Positions 1 through 8,306 of a DNA stretch of 28,753 nt are shown here, one piece after another; within the stretch, counting starts at the first letter, position 1, and the number at the start of each line of letters is the position of its first letter. This stretch comes from Bacteroidales bacterium (GTDB lineage Bacteria; Bacteroidota; Bacteroidia; Bacteroidales; SM23-62). Below the pieces are notes generated by a model. The model made no database searches, had not been told where the DNA came from, and worked only from the letters and a program-made list of their open reading frames with translations. The stretch spans positions 1 to 28,753 of the forward strand of contig JADHVS010000036.1 of assembly GCA_016783865.1 (NCBI GenBank), read 5' to 3'. The position numbers were made by a program, and so were the translations under genes.

Positions 1-121
1 TGGCAATGACAAGAATTACCGAAAAGTATGATAATAAGATCAGCAATTTCGTCCAGAAAGGCTTCTTGATCTTATCATAACTCAGCGACTCAGGATTATA
101 TCTGTACTTAACCTTGGCCAT
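1..121 (-). CDS. M23 family metallopeptidase, N-terminal fragment (3' end outside window)
   Basis: Only the first 40 codons are inside the window. Reading from the ATG at 121 on the minus strand gives MAKVKYRYNPESLSYDKIKK followed by a hydrophobic stretch that begins near residue 24 (LLILLSYFSVILVIA). This N-terminus, a short basic cytoplasmic tail followed by one membrane anchor, is the one I know from the Bacteroidota M23 (LytM-type) peptidoglycan peptidases that usually lie divergent from alaS, and alaS is indeed the divergent neighbour here. The zinc-binding peptidase domain itself is not visible, so the function is inferred from the N-terminal similarity and the neighbourhood. The inferred location is the periplasmic face of the inner membrane. 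Confidence 0.7.
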   Translation of the reverse strand, partial: MAKVKYRYNPESLSYDKIKKPFWTKLLILLSYFSVILVIA

Positions 122-304
122 ATAAATTCAATGTTAACAACCCCCTAAAGTATAAAAATAAATTAAATCTTACAAATTACTTATTATCAACAAACTCTGA
201 CACCATAGACAAATATCCCGGGGAATACTGAGGTGAAGATAAAAATACTGTTTCATTCCGCCTAATCTGATTAAAAAAAACTAATTTTACAAACGCTTTA
301 AAAA

Positions 305-332
305 CAGTAGTCAGTAGTCAGTAGTCAGTAGG
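305..332. repeat. Heptamer tandem array CAGTAGT x4
   Basis: Four consecutive 7-base units, the last with one change (CAGTAGG). It is the left part of a composite intergenic element that runs to about 449: a short inverted pair (TTGGAAG at 335-341, CTTCCAA at 376-382) sits inside, followed by a second, degenerate period-7 array. Confidence 0.85.
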
Positions 333-382
333 CATTGGAAGAGTCTGCAAGTCAACGAGTCAAAGAAATAATATACTTCCAA

Positions 383-449
383 CCTCGCAACCCGCAACTC
401 GTAACTCGTACCCCGCAACTCAATACCCTCGACTCACGATTCACGACTT
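383..449. repeat. Degenerate heptamer array upstream of alaS
   Basis: The stretch can be cut into 7-base units without slipping: CCTCGCA, ACCCGCA, ACTCGTA, ACTCGTA, CCCCGCA, ACTCAAT, ACCCTCG, ACTCACG, ATTCACG, ACTTA. The units drift gradually from CGCAACT-like to the CGATTCA type seen elsewhere in the window. Together with 305-332 it fills the second half of the 345-base gap between the divergent M23 peptidase gene and alaS; the first half (122-304) is AT-rich and I see no clear feature in it. Confidence 0.75.
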
Positions 450-466
450 AAAATAATCCGTTATTT

Positions 467-3097
467 ATGACATCGAAGGAGATCAGGCAGGCATTTCTGG
501 ATTTTTTTCAATCAAAGCAGCATCACATCGTTCCATCCGCTCCCATGGTAGTTAAGAATGATCCCACACTAATGTTTACCAATGCGGGAATGAATCAGTT
601 CAAAGATGTTTTTCTCGAAAACCAACAAGCTGATAACAAGCGTGTTGCCAATACTCAAAAGTGTTTGAGGGTGTCTGGAAAACACAATGACCTGGAAGAG
701 GTTGGACTGGACACCTATCACCATACCATGTTTGAAATGCTTGGCAACTGGTCGTTCGGTGATTATTTTAAGGAAGAAGCTATCGATTACGCATGGGAAT
801 TCCTTGTTGACATGTTGAATATTGAAGGAGACAGATTATATGCAACGGTTTTCGAAGGAGATCCTGCCACATCCCTTGAATGGGATAAAGAGGCTTATGA
901 TTACTGGAAAAAACATATCCCGGAAGAAAGAATATTAAAGGGATCGAAAAAAGATAATTTCTGGGAAATGGGAGAAACCGGACCCTGTGGACCCTGTTCG
1001 GAGGTTCACATCGATTTACGACCCGATTCGGAAAGATCTATAACTCCTGGTAATCAATTGGTTAACGCCGACAATCCTGATGTCATTGAGTTGTGGAACC
1101 TGGTTTTCATCCAGTATAACAGGAAAGCGGATGGAATGCTGGAAAGTTTACCTAAAAAACATGTGGATACCGGCCTGGGGTTCGAACGGCTGTGCATGGT
1201 ACTCCAGGATAAATCGTCAAATTACGATACAGATATTTTTCAACCCCTGATCCAAACCCTGGCAAAGCTTACCGGGCATAAATACGGGGTATCACATGAG
1301 GCCGATGTGGCTATGCGGGTTATAGCCGACCATATACGTGCCATTGCATTTTCCATCACAGATGGCCAGATACCTTCGAATAACAAAGCCGGCTACGTGA
1401 TCCGTCGCATATTAAGGAGAGCAGTAAGGTATGGATATAATTTTCTGGGACAGTCAGAACCTTTTATGCACAAGCTCATCCCTACCCTGGCTGATGTCAT
1501 GAAAAGTGCTTTCCCGGAGATCCTGTCACAATCAAAACTCATACAAAAAGTCATAAAGGAAGAGGAGGTATCTTTCCTCAGGACCCTTGAAACCGGAATC
1601 AGGCTGCTCGGGCAACATATGGATCAGGCGGTCAGTGACGGGACCAAAACCATCCCGGGAAAATCAGCTTTTATCCTGTATGACACTTATGGTTTTCCAC
1701 TCGATCTTACTGAACTGATTGCAAGAGAAAAAGGTTTAACAGTCGACCGTAAAGGATTTGAAGAGGAAATGAAGCAGCAGAAAAACAGGTCGAAAGATGC
1801 TGCCGTGGTGAAGACAGCCGACTGGGTGGAATTAATTCCGGCAGAAAACACTGAATTTACAGGATATGAAAAGTTGGTCGACACAGTCAGGATTACCAGG
1901 TACAGGCCGGTAGAAAAAAAAGATTCCCTGCTATATCATCTGGTCTTTGATAAAACTCCATTCTATGCAGAGAGCGGCGGACAGGTGGGCGACATGGGAT
2001 ATATCGAAAACAAAGGCGAAAAAATATCCATTGTGGATACCCGGAAAGAAAATAACCTGGTCATCCATATTACCACAAAGCTTCCATCTGATCCATCGGG
2101 TAAATTCAAAGCCGTGGTGGATGAAAGTATGCGTAAATCCATAGCCCTGAACCATACTGCCACACATCTGATGCATGCAGCACTCAGGGAGGTCCTGGGA
2201 TCGCATGTGGAACAAAAAGGATCGTTAGTTCACCCTGAATACCTGAGATTCGATTTCAGCCATTTCCAGAAAGTAACCCAGGAAGAACTGGATGAGATTG
2301 AAATGCTGGTAAATGAGAACATCCGACGGAACAACCCCATTGAAGAAGAACGTTCAATCACCATGGATGAAGCGATGAAAAAGGGAGCCCTGGCTTTTTT
2401 CGGTGAGAAATACGGAGACCGTGTACGTACAGTAAAATTTGGCGATTCGATTGAATTATGCGGTGGCACACATGTGACCAGAACGGGTGACATCGGATTT
2501 TTTAAGATAATCAGGGAAAGTGCGGTAGCTGCAGGCATCAGGCGTATTGAAGCCAGGACAGGTAAGGAAGCCGAAGAATTCATCAGAACATCTTCGAACC
2601 TTGTAAGAAAAATTACTGAATTGTTTAAAACCCATGAAGTGGTTGGTGCGCTCGAAAAAATGATGGATGAAAACCAGCAAATGAAAAAGGATTTTGAAGG
2701 CTTTCAGCATGAGATGCGCGCTGTGGCCCTCAATCATATGAAGACAAAAATCCGGCAAATTGGTGAGATCAATGTACTCGCTGAGGAGATCCAGCTAAAG
2801 TCTCCCGAAAACATAAGGAACCTGGTTTATGAATTGAGGGATCAGGTAGACAACCTCTTCTGCATTGTTGGATCGAATATCAGTGGCAAGGCTCACCTCT
2901 CGGTAATGATCTCAGATAATCTGGTAAAAGATCTCGGGCTGAATGCCAATGAGTTTATTAAAGCTGCTGCACCGGAGATCAAAGGAGGAGGAGGAGGACA
3001 GGCCTTTTTTGCCACTGCCGGGGGAAAGGAGCCTGAGGGTATAGGCAAAGCCTTAAAAGTGGCCGTTGAGCTGTTAAAGAAAAAACTTAAAGAATAG
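467..3097 (+). CDS. alaS: Alanine--tRNA ligase
   Basis: Class II aminoacyl-tRNA synthetase that charges tRNA-Ala in the cytoplasm and hydrolyses mischarged Ser/Gly. The 876 residues are the normal full length. The N-terminal catalytic domain starts at residue 1 with the family hallmark IRQAFLDFF and contains motif-2-type sequence (TNAGMNQFKDVF) and the GETGPCGPCSEVH segment. The editing domain carries its zinc ligands: H563 and H567 in HTATH, and C665/H669 in CGGTH. The C-terminal C-Ala domain ends with a glycine-rich KGGGGGQ stretch at about 839-845. The start at 467 fits because the catalytic domain begins immediately after it. There is no Shine-Dalgarno sequence, as usual in this phylum. 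It is divergent from the M23 peptidase gene and convergent with the ChaN-family gene. Confidence 0.97.
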   Translation: MTSKEIRQAFLDFFQSKQHHIVPSAPMVVKNDPTLMFTNAGMNQFKDVFLENQQADNKRVANTQKCLRVSGKHNDLEEVGLDTYHHTMFEMLGNWSFGDYFKEEAIDYAWEFLVDMLNIEGDRLYATVFEGDPATSLEWDKEAYDYWKKHIPEERILKGSKKDNFWEMGETGPCGPCSEVHIDLRPDSERSITPGNQLVNADNPDVIELWNLVFIQYNRKADGMLESLPKKHVDTGLGFERLCMVLQDKSSNYDTDIFQPLIQTLAKLTGHKYGVSHEADVAMRVIADHIRAIAFSITDGQIPSNNKAGYVIRRILRRAVRYGYNFLGQSEPFMHKLIPTLADVMKSAFPEILSQSKLIQKVIKEEEVSFLRTLETGIRLLGQHMDQAVSDGTKTIPGKSAFILYDTYGFPLDLTELIAREKGLTVDRKGFEEEMKQQKNRSKDAAVVKTADWVELIPAENTEFTGYEKLVDTVRITRYRPVEKKDSLLYHLVFDKTPFYAESGGQVGDMGYIENKGEKISIVDTRKENNLVIHITTKLPSDPSGKFKAVVDESMRKSIALNHTATHLMHAALREVLGSHVEQKGSLVHPEYLRFDFSHFQKVTQEELDEIEMLVNENIRRNNPIEEERSITMDEAMKKGALAFFGEKYGDRVRTVKFGDSIELCGGTHVTRTGDIGFFKIIRESAVAAGIRRIEARTGKEAEEFIRTSSNLVRKITELFKTHEVVGALEKMMDENQQMKKDFEGFQHEMRAVALNHMKTKIRQIGEINVLAEEIQLKSPENIRNLVYELRDQVDNLFCIVGSNISGKAHLSVMISDNLVKDLGLNANEFIKAAAPEIKGGGGGQAFFATAGGKEPEGIGKALKVAVELLKKKLKE

Positions 3098-3247
3098 AGG
3101 ATCTGAGGGTTTAAGGATTTAAGGATTTAAGTGGGGAATTGGGTAGTGAGTGCAGGGTTATGAGCGATTCTTTACATAGGACGACTCCCAACCCTCAATT
3201 CCCACACACCACTTAGCCCCTCAACCCCTTAAATCCTCAGACCCTTC
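3098..3247. repeat. Composite inverted-repeat element filling the alaS/chaN convergent gap
   Basis: The whole 150-base gap is an imperfect inverted repeat. The left arm has an octamer array (TTTAAGGA, two copies plus TTTAAG, 3110-3131), then TAAGTGG and GGAATTGGG. The right arm read on the other strand gives TCTGAGGATTTAAGG, then TAAGTGG and GGGAATTGAGGG. The centre contains TCTTTACAT (about 3168-3176). It lies between two convergent stop codons, so it could fold into a long hairpin ending both transcripts, although no long T-run follows either arm. Confidence 0.65.
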
Positions 3248-4123
3248 TTAATAAGTCTTGGTCATACTTTCCGGAATTATCACAATATAGTCAGCTGTAC
3301 CGGCAAACTCCTCATTCATACTTTCAAGGTCCTCCTGGTATTCCGCTGTAATGGTCTTTACTTTCAATTCCGGTTTACTGTTTTTCAAATACCATACAAT
3401 CCCCTCAAAGTTATCTGAATGATATGACCCGTTGAAGTGAATGAACAACTTTCCTGACGACCAGTTTTGAAGAATGAAATGGGCCATGGTTGCATCTTTT
3501 ATGGCCTGTGATTTGGGGAGGTTCTCGTTAGTTCCACCGTGTCCGCCCCCCATCGCACTCATCTGCAGCATGGCTTGATACCCCGGAAGTTCAGGATCAT
3601 AATCAACAGGTAACGGTGCAATATATGCTTTGGCTTCATCAGATAGTTCCTCAAGCCCTTCAAATCCTTTGCTGTAGACAAGGTTTGCATACCTGCGCGG
3701 GATATTGGTGGCCACAAAACGAAGGCCGTTTTCCCTGGCAAATTCAAGCACAGGCTTGTAATCTGTCTGGTAATTATCCCACAGCTTCGCCTCATCCTCG
3801 AATTTCTTATCTGTGATCAGGCCTTCAAAATATTCATCCAGGATCATCTGGTTGTCCGATTCATACATCTCAGCTCCCAGGACAAGGTCCTGCTGTTTCA
3901 CCCCGAACAGGTCAGCCGACACCTCGTACTGCAACCAGTGAATAATCGGATCGTTGTGCCGTTCACCAAAACAAACTACATCGGCTTCTGCCAGGTCCTT
4001 CATCATTTTTTCGTATTTCACTTCCTTACCATCTGAATTAAATATCCTGTAGGCTGGTTTGTCTGACCTGAATGACATACCAAGTAAAGCAACCACTACT
4101 AAAGCAATAATCTGATTTTTCAT
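3248..4123 (-). CDS. ChaN-family (Tiki-superfamily) exported protein
   Basis: 291 residues with an N-terminal signal sequence (MKNQIIALVVVALLGMSF). It belongs to the ChaN/haem-binding-uptake family: GERHNDP at residues 53-59 and GAEMYESD at 83-90 are the two conserved acidic/histidine motifs, and FNGSYHSD near the C-terminus is the third. ChaN proteins bind haem or are structurally related to TIKI-type proteases, so both haem binding and peptide hydrolysis are possible; the sequence alone does not decide. Unlike many ChaN proteins there is no lipobox cysteine, so I predict a soluble periplasmic protein rather than a lipoprotein. An unusual Gly/His-rich loop (MGGGHGG) lies around residues 191-197. 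It is transcribed divergently from the acyl-CoA synthetase across 110 bases. Confidence 0.8.
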   Translation of the reverse strand: MKNQIIALVVVALLGMSFRSDKPAYRIFNSDGKEVKYEKMMKDLAEADVVCFGERHNDPIIHWLQYEVSADLFGVKQQDLVLGAEMYESDNQMILDEYFEGLITDKKFEDEAKLWDNYQTDYKPVLEFARENGLRFVATNIPRRYANLVYSKGFEGLEELSDEAKAYIAPLPVDYDPELPGYQAMLQMSAMGGGHGGTNENLPKSQAIKDATMAHFILQNWSSGKLFIHFNGSYHSDNFEGIVWYLKNSKPELKVKTITAEYQEDLESMNEEFAGTADYIVIIPESMTKTY

Positions 4124-4145
4124 ACTTCAACTTTTAAATGATTCG

Positions 4146-4153
4146 CAAAGTTA
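4146..4153 (-). promoter_or_regulatory. Predicted -7 box for the ChaN-family gene
   Basis: On the minus strand the sequence TAACTTTG matches the Bacteroidota -7 consensus TAnnTTTG exactly and lies 22 bases before the ATG at 4123. I see no convincing -33 TTTG. The short distance implies a leader of about 15 bases. Confidence 0.5.
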
Positions 4154-4202
4154 AAAGTATTTGTAATCAGAACCCTGAAAACTTTCGATTTAAATAAATC
4201 AC

Positions 4203-4210
4203 TATATTTG
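4203..4210 (+). promoter_or_regulatory. Predicted -7 box for the acyl-CoA synthetase gene
   Basis: TATATTTG is an exact TAnnTTTG match, 23 bases before the ATG at 4234 and back to back with the promoter of the divergent ChaN-family gene. The -33 region has only TTTC, at shorter than usual spacing. Confidence 0.5.
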
Positions 4211-4233
4211 GATAAACCATTAAACCTATACAC

Positions 4234-6015
4234 ATGGAAATTACCAGAACTTTTGACATCCTCAATCTCTATAAAGAAAAATTCATCAAGGATGATGTTC
4301 TTGCAGGAAAAGAACAGGGCGTCTGGGTGAAATACTCATCTGAACAATACGTCGACATTGCCACCCATCTAAGTTATGGCCTGGTTGCGTACGGGCTGAA
4401 AAAAGGGGAGGTTGTGGCCACAATTTCCAACAGCCGTCCCGAATGGAATTTTATGGACATGGCCATTACCCAGGCAGGGATGATCCATCTGCCGATCTAT
4501 CCGACAATAAGTGCCGAGGAATATGATTATATACTGAACCATGCAGAACCAACCATGGTGGTGGTATCTGACCAGGCGCTATTTGACAAAATCAATCCCA
4601 TCTGTGAAAAGATCAATTCAGTAAATGACATCTTTACCTACAATGAAATTGAGGGTAAAAAGAACTGGAAGGAATTATTGGAATTGGGCAGGCAAAAGGC
4701 TGAAGAGGTTAAAGATAAACTGGAGGAAATCAAAGCTTCGATCAAACCGGATGACCTGGTCACCCTTATATACACATCCGGAACAACAGGATTTCCCAAA
4801 GGGGTAATGCTGTCACATAACAACCTGATATCCAATATTAAAGCAACTGTAGGAGTACATACAATGGACCACCGGCACAGGTCCCTATCATTCCTGCCAC
4901 TAAGCCATGTGTATGAACGCATGCTGAATTACCATTTCCAGTATAAAGGCATCAGTATTTACTACGCTGAGAATATGGGTACCATTGCAGAAAATGCCAG
5001 GGAAATAAAACCACATATTTTTTCTTCCGTACCCAGGCTCCTGGAACGTGTTTATGACAAAATAATTGGAAAAGGCAAGGACCTCAAGGGTATTAAGAAG
5101 AGTATCTTTTTCTGGGCAGTCAATCTCGGGCTGAGATTTGAGTTCGATAATAAAAACGGTGCATTTTACAACAGAAAACTCAAGCTGGCCAGAAAACTAA
5201 TATTTTCCAAATGGAAAGAAGCGCTCGGCGGTAATATTGAGATCATCGTTTCAGGGAGTGCATCCTTAGCAGAAAGATTGGCCAGGGTATTCTGGGCTGC
5301 AGATATCAGGGTCCTGGAAGGATATGGATTAACCGAAACATCACCTGTTATTGCAGTAAGCGACGAGGTGAAAAACGAGATGATGTTCGGGACCGTCGGC
5401 CCGGTAATAGATGGAGTCGAGGTAAAAATTGCCGAGGACGGGGAAATTCTTTGTAAGGGTCCGAATGTTATGCTTGGTTATTATAAACAACCGGAACTCA
5501 CAGCCGAGGTTATTGATAAGGATGGATGGTTCCATACCGGGGATATTGGTGTACTGGTTGATGGCAAATACCTTAAAATAACCGACAGGAAGAAAGAGAT
5601 ATTCAAATTATCGAGTGGAAAATACATCGCCCCGCAGGTAATCGAATTAAAACTGAAAGAATCATTCTTTATTGAGCAGACCATGGTCATTGGCGAAAAT
5701 GAAAAATTTGCCAGTGCGCTCATCTCGCCCAATTTCCCATTCCTGCATGAATGGGCATCCAGGCACGACATCAAATACCGCGACAACAAAGAACTGATCG
5801 GACTGAAAGAAGTGCAGGAAAGGTTCCGGAAAGAAGTTGACGAGGTAAATCTAAAACTCGGGGAGCACGAAAAAGTCAAACGGATCAGACTTGTGGAGGA
5901 AGAGTGGTCACCTCAAACGGGGGAAATGTCACCTACTCTTAAACTTAAGCGTAAGGTCCTGTATGATAAATATGACCCGATTGTTAAAGAAATCTATTCG
6001 GCAGGGAAGAACTAG
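4234..6015 (+). CDS. Long-chain fatty acid--CoA ligase (AMP-forming, FadD/LACS type)
   Basis: 593 residues of the ANL adenylating superfamily. The phosphate-binding loop YTSGTTGFPKG is at 180-190, the adenine/acyl motif GYGLTETS at 363-370, and the hinge region FHTGDIG near 434-439 is followed by ITDRKKEIFKLSSGKYI, which carries the conserved TDR and the lysine-rich C-lobe motif. Family knowledge: such enzymes activate fatty acids to acyl-AMP and then acyl-CoA at the inner face of the membrane, feeding lipid synthesis or degradation. The length and the insert after the adenine motif fit the long-chain branch rather than acetyl-CoA synthetase. It is a single-gene unit between a divergent ChaN-family gene and a convergent symporter. 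The exact acyl specificity cannot be read from the sequence. Confidence 0.9.
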   Translation: MEITRTFDILNLYKEKFIKDDVLAGKEQGVWVKYSSEQYVDIATHLSYGLVAYGLKKGEVVATISNSRPEWNFMDMAITQAGMIHLPIYPTISAEEYDYILNHAEPTMVVVSDQALFDKINPICEKINSVNDIFTYNEIEGKKNWKELLELGRQKAEEVKDKLEEIKASIKPDDLVTLIYTSGTTGFPKGVMLSHNNLISNIKATVGVHTMDHRHRSLSFLPLSHVYERMLNYHFQYKGISIYYAENMGTIAENAREIKPHIFSSVPRLLERVYDKIIGKGKDLKGIKKSIFFWAVNLGLRFEFDNKNGAFYNRKLKLARKLIFSKWKEALGGNIEIIVSGSASLAERLARVFWAADIRVLEGYGLTETSPVIAVSDEVKNEMMFGTVGPVIDGVEVKIAEDGEILCKGPNVMLGYYKQPELTAEVIDKDGWFHTGDIGVLVDGKYLKITDRKKEIFKLSSGKYIAPQVIELKLKESFFIEQTMVIGENEKFASALISPNFPFLHEWASRHDIKYRDNKELIGLKEVQERFRKEVDEVNLKLGEHEKVKRIRLVEEEWSPQTGEMSPTLKLKRKVLYDKYDPIVKEIYSAGKN

Positions 6016-6034
6016 TGTCATTGAATATCAGTAG

Positions 6035-6055
6035 ATTCCGAAACAAGTTCGGAAT
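6035..6055. repeat. Palindrome of the GAA-ACAAG-TTC family
   Basis: A perfect 8-base stem ATTCCGAA (6035-6042) and TTCGGAAT (6048-6055) around the loop ACAAG, followed by GAC. It lies between two convergent genes, so it may also act as a factor-independent terminator, although no T-run follows. It is the same family as the palindromes at 9610, 24273, 24307 and 26950. Confidence 0.75.
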
Positions 6056-6069
6056 GACATCAATGTAAA

Positions 6070-7515
6070 TTAGACTCGCTTCCGGATCATCCAGAGGCCG
6101 AAAAAGGTCAGGAGACCGTTCAATATCAATAGCTCAAATCCAAATTTGTACCCATTCAGCCATTGTTCTGAGTGGGTACTTATTATATAGCAAATAACCG
6201 GCGACAATACAGCCACCACCGGAACCCATTTGTCGCGTACTGCATACCTGGTAAATAATCCGAAACTGTATAATCCGAGCAAGGGTCCGTAGGTATAGCC
6301 GGCAACGGTAAACACAGCATCGATCACAGACCGGTCATTGATGACCCTGAACAACAGGATCATGAAAAGCAATGCAACCGAAATCAAAACATGCACCCGC
6401 TTCCTGATGGATGCAATCTCGTCCTCCGACTTTCCTTTCGGATTAATAATATCCACAGTAAAAGAAGTGGTCAGTGAGGTTAGTGCACTATCCGCACTGG
6501 AATAGGCCGCAGCGACCAACCCAATGATAAAAAATATTGTAACAACAGGCCATAAATGACCCTGGGTCGCAATCAGGGGAAAAAGGTCATCGGATTGCTC
6601 CGGAAGCGCAATCCCTTTAGTCCCGGCAAAAATAAACAACAAGGCACCAAGGGCCAGAAAAATAATATTTACCGGAACCAGTGAAATGCTCATCCAGTAC
6701 ATATTCTTTTTGGCCTCTTTCAGGTTGCGGCACGACAGGTTTTTCTGCATCATGTCCTGGTCGAGCCCGGTCATTACCACGGCAATAAATGCCCCGGAGA
6801 AAAACTGCTTCAGAAAATGCCTGCTGTCACGCCATTCGTCAAAGAAAAACACCCTTGAATATTCGCTTTCCCTGATTGTATGAACAACCCCGCCGAAATC
6901 AAGCCCGAGCGACCTGGCAATAAAAACAATGGTAATTACCACAGCCACCAGCATAAAAGTAGTCTGTACAGTATCGGTCCAGATGATGGTCCGTATCCCT
7001 CCCCTGAAAGTATACAACCAGATCAACAGAATGGTTACGACCACACTGATCCAGAACGGGATTCCCCATTGGCTGAAAATGCTCAGGTGCAACACACTGG
7101 CGACGAGGAATAATCTAAAAGAAGCTCCTATCATTCGCGACAATAGAAAGAAGGAAGCTCCGGTTTTGTACGACCAGAATCCAAACCTCCCCTCCAGGTA
7201 AGTATAAATGGATGTCAGGTTCAACCTGTAATACAACGGCAATAATATGTTGGCTATCAGGAAATACCCCAGTAAATATCCGAGGACCATCTGCATGTAG
7301 GAAAACTGGATGTCCCCCACCCAACCGGGAATGGAAATAAAAGTCACCCCGGATAAGGATGCGCCGATCATTCCGTATGCCACAATGTACCATGGAGATT
7401 TCCTGTTACCAAGAAAAAAAGCTTCATTATTTGCTTTTCTACCGGTCAGGTATGAGATGAAAAGGATAATCAGGAAATATCCCAGAATAATTGTGAGCAC
7501 AGCAATGGCCTGCAT
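6070..7515 (-). CDS. Sodium:solute symporter (SSS/SLC5 family)
   Basis: 481 residues, almost entirely hydrophobic with about 13 predicted membrane helices and an outside N-terminus, as in vSGLT/PutP. SSS features visible are AYGMIGASLSGVTFISIPGW in the first helices (the core helix with the Na+ site), the TFRGGIRTIIWTD motif at about residues 169-181 that is typical of the family, and GLVAAAYSSADSALTSLTTSF in the Na2-site helix. The protein couples inward Na+ flow to uptake of a sugar, amino acid or other small solute; no enzyme gene beside it hints at the substrate, so I leave it open. The start at 7515 gives a helix immediately, which is normal here. It is divergent from recR and convergent with the acyl-CoA synthetase. 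Confidence 0.9.
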   Translation of the reverse strand: MQAIAVLTIILGYFLIILFISYLTGRKANNEAFFLGNRKSPWYIVAYGMIGASLSGVTFISIPGWVGDIQFSYMQMVLGYLLGYFLIANILLPLYYRLNLTSIYTYLEGRFGFWSYKTGASFFLLSRMIGASFRLFLVASVLHLSIFSQWGIPFWISVVVTILLIWLYTFRGGIRTIIWTDTVQTTFMLVAVVITIVFIARSLGLDFGGVVHTIRESEYSRVFFFDEWRDSRHFLKQFFSGAFIAVVMTGLDQDMMQKNLSCRNLKEAKKNMYWMSISLVPVNIIFLALGALLFIFAGTKGIALPEQSDDLFPLIATQGHLWPVVTIFFIIGLVAAAYSSADSALTSLTTSFTVDIINPKGKSEDEIASIRKRVHVLISVALLFMILLFRVINDRSVIDAVFTVAGYTYGPLLGLYSFGLFTRYAVRDKWVPVVAVLSPVICYIISTHSEQWLNGYKFGFELLILNGLLTFFGLWMIRKRV

Positions 7516-7537
7516 CTCAAAAGGTTTTTAAGATGTG

Positions 7538-7545
7538 CAAGGTTA
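7538..7545 (-). promoter_or_regulatory. Predicted -7 box for the SSS symporter gene
   Basis: On the minus strand TAACCTTG matches TAnnTTTG with one change and lies 22 bases before the ATG, the same spacing as at the ChaN-family gene. Confidence 0.4.
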
Positions 7546-7568
7546 AAAAAAACAATTGAAAGAAAAAA

Positions 7569-7599
7569 TTGGTAATCAGGGTATTTGATCGTATTTTTG
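7569..7599 (+). promoter_or_regulatory. Predicted promoter of recR
   Basis: The -7 box TATTTTTG (7592-7599) matches TAnnTTTG, with TTGG at 7569-7572 and a 19-base spacer as the -33 element. The start codon at 7621 is 21 bases after the -7 box. Confidence 0.6.
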
Positions 7600-7620
7600 C
7601 TGCCCTGAACTAAAAAAACA

Positions 7621-8259
7621 ATGCATCAGTATCCTTCAAAACTACTGGAACAGGCGGTCAGGGAGTTTGCCAAGCTGCCGGGCATCGGTAACAAAACGGC
7701 TCTCCGGCTGGTACTTCATCTGCTCAAGAAGGAGCAGGAGGATGTGAATATATTTGGTAATGCACTCATCGAGCTGCGGAGCCGGATCAAGCATTGCAAT
7801 GTGTGTAGAAATATATCAGATACAGAGACCTGTCAGATCTGTGCCAATCCTTCCAGGGATCACACAACCATCTGCGTGGTCGAAAATATCCGCGATGTGA
7901 TGTCGCTCGAAAACACCAACCAGTACGTCGGTGTATACCATGTGCTGGGCGGGATAATATCTCCAATGGACGGTGTTGGTCCGGGTGATCTGTTCATCGA
8001 TTCCCTGGAAAAAAGGGTTTCAGAAGGTGATATCAATGAAGTGATCCTGGCATTGAGTACCACCATGGAGGGCGATACCACTAATTTTTACATTTACAAA
8101 AAGCTGAGCCGGTTTAATGTTAAAATAACCACCCTGGCGCGGGGACTCGCCATCGGTGATGAACTTGAATATACCGATGAGATCACCCTGGGCCGTTCTC
8201 TGGTGAACAGAACTCCTTTTACAACCACCCTAAAAGAACGAAAACAGGATGCAGAATAA
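7621..8259 (+). CDS. recR: Recombination mediator protein RecR
   Basis: 212 residues, full length for RecR. Domains in order: an N-terminal helix-hairpin-helix with [12 protein letters not shown] (residues 19-30), a four-cysteine zinc finger (C59, C62, C71, C74), a Toprim domain from about 80 ([14 protein letters not shown] and the acidic GPGDL region) and a C-terminal Walker-B-like tail. RecR works with RecO (and RecF) in the cytoplasm to load RecA on SSB-coated single-stranded DNA during gap repair. The start at 7621 has its own promoter just upstream and no competing ATG. The next gene, lysA, follows after 47 bases on the same strand; the two may be co-transcribed but are functionally unrelated. 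Confidence 0.96.
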   Translation: MHQYPSKLLEQAVREFAKLPGIGNKTALRLVLHLLKKEQEDVNIFGNALIELRSRIKHCNVCRNISDTETCQICANPSRDHTTICVVENIRDVMSLENTNQYVGVYHVLGGIISPMDGVGPGDLFIDSLEKRVSEGDINEVILALSTTMEGDTTNFYIYKKLSRFNVKITTLARGLAIGDELEYTDEITLGRSLVNRTPFTTTLKERKQDAE

Positions 8260-8306
8260 GCACTGCATAAAGAGACTGCGCACTTTAAACAATTAATATT
8301 TTCACG

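Noticed and set aside
122..304. Promoter for the M23 peptidase or alaS in the divergent gap
   Set aside because: Only partial matches (such as GTAATTTG on the minus strand) were found; none reached the quality of the other promoters listed.
1931..2758. Several open frames on the minus strand inside alaS
   Set aside because: They are shadows of alaS codons, with no recognisable protein features.
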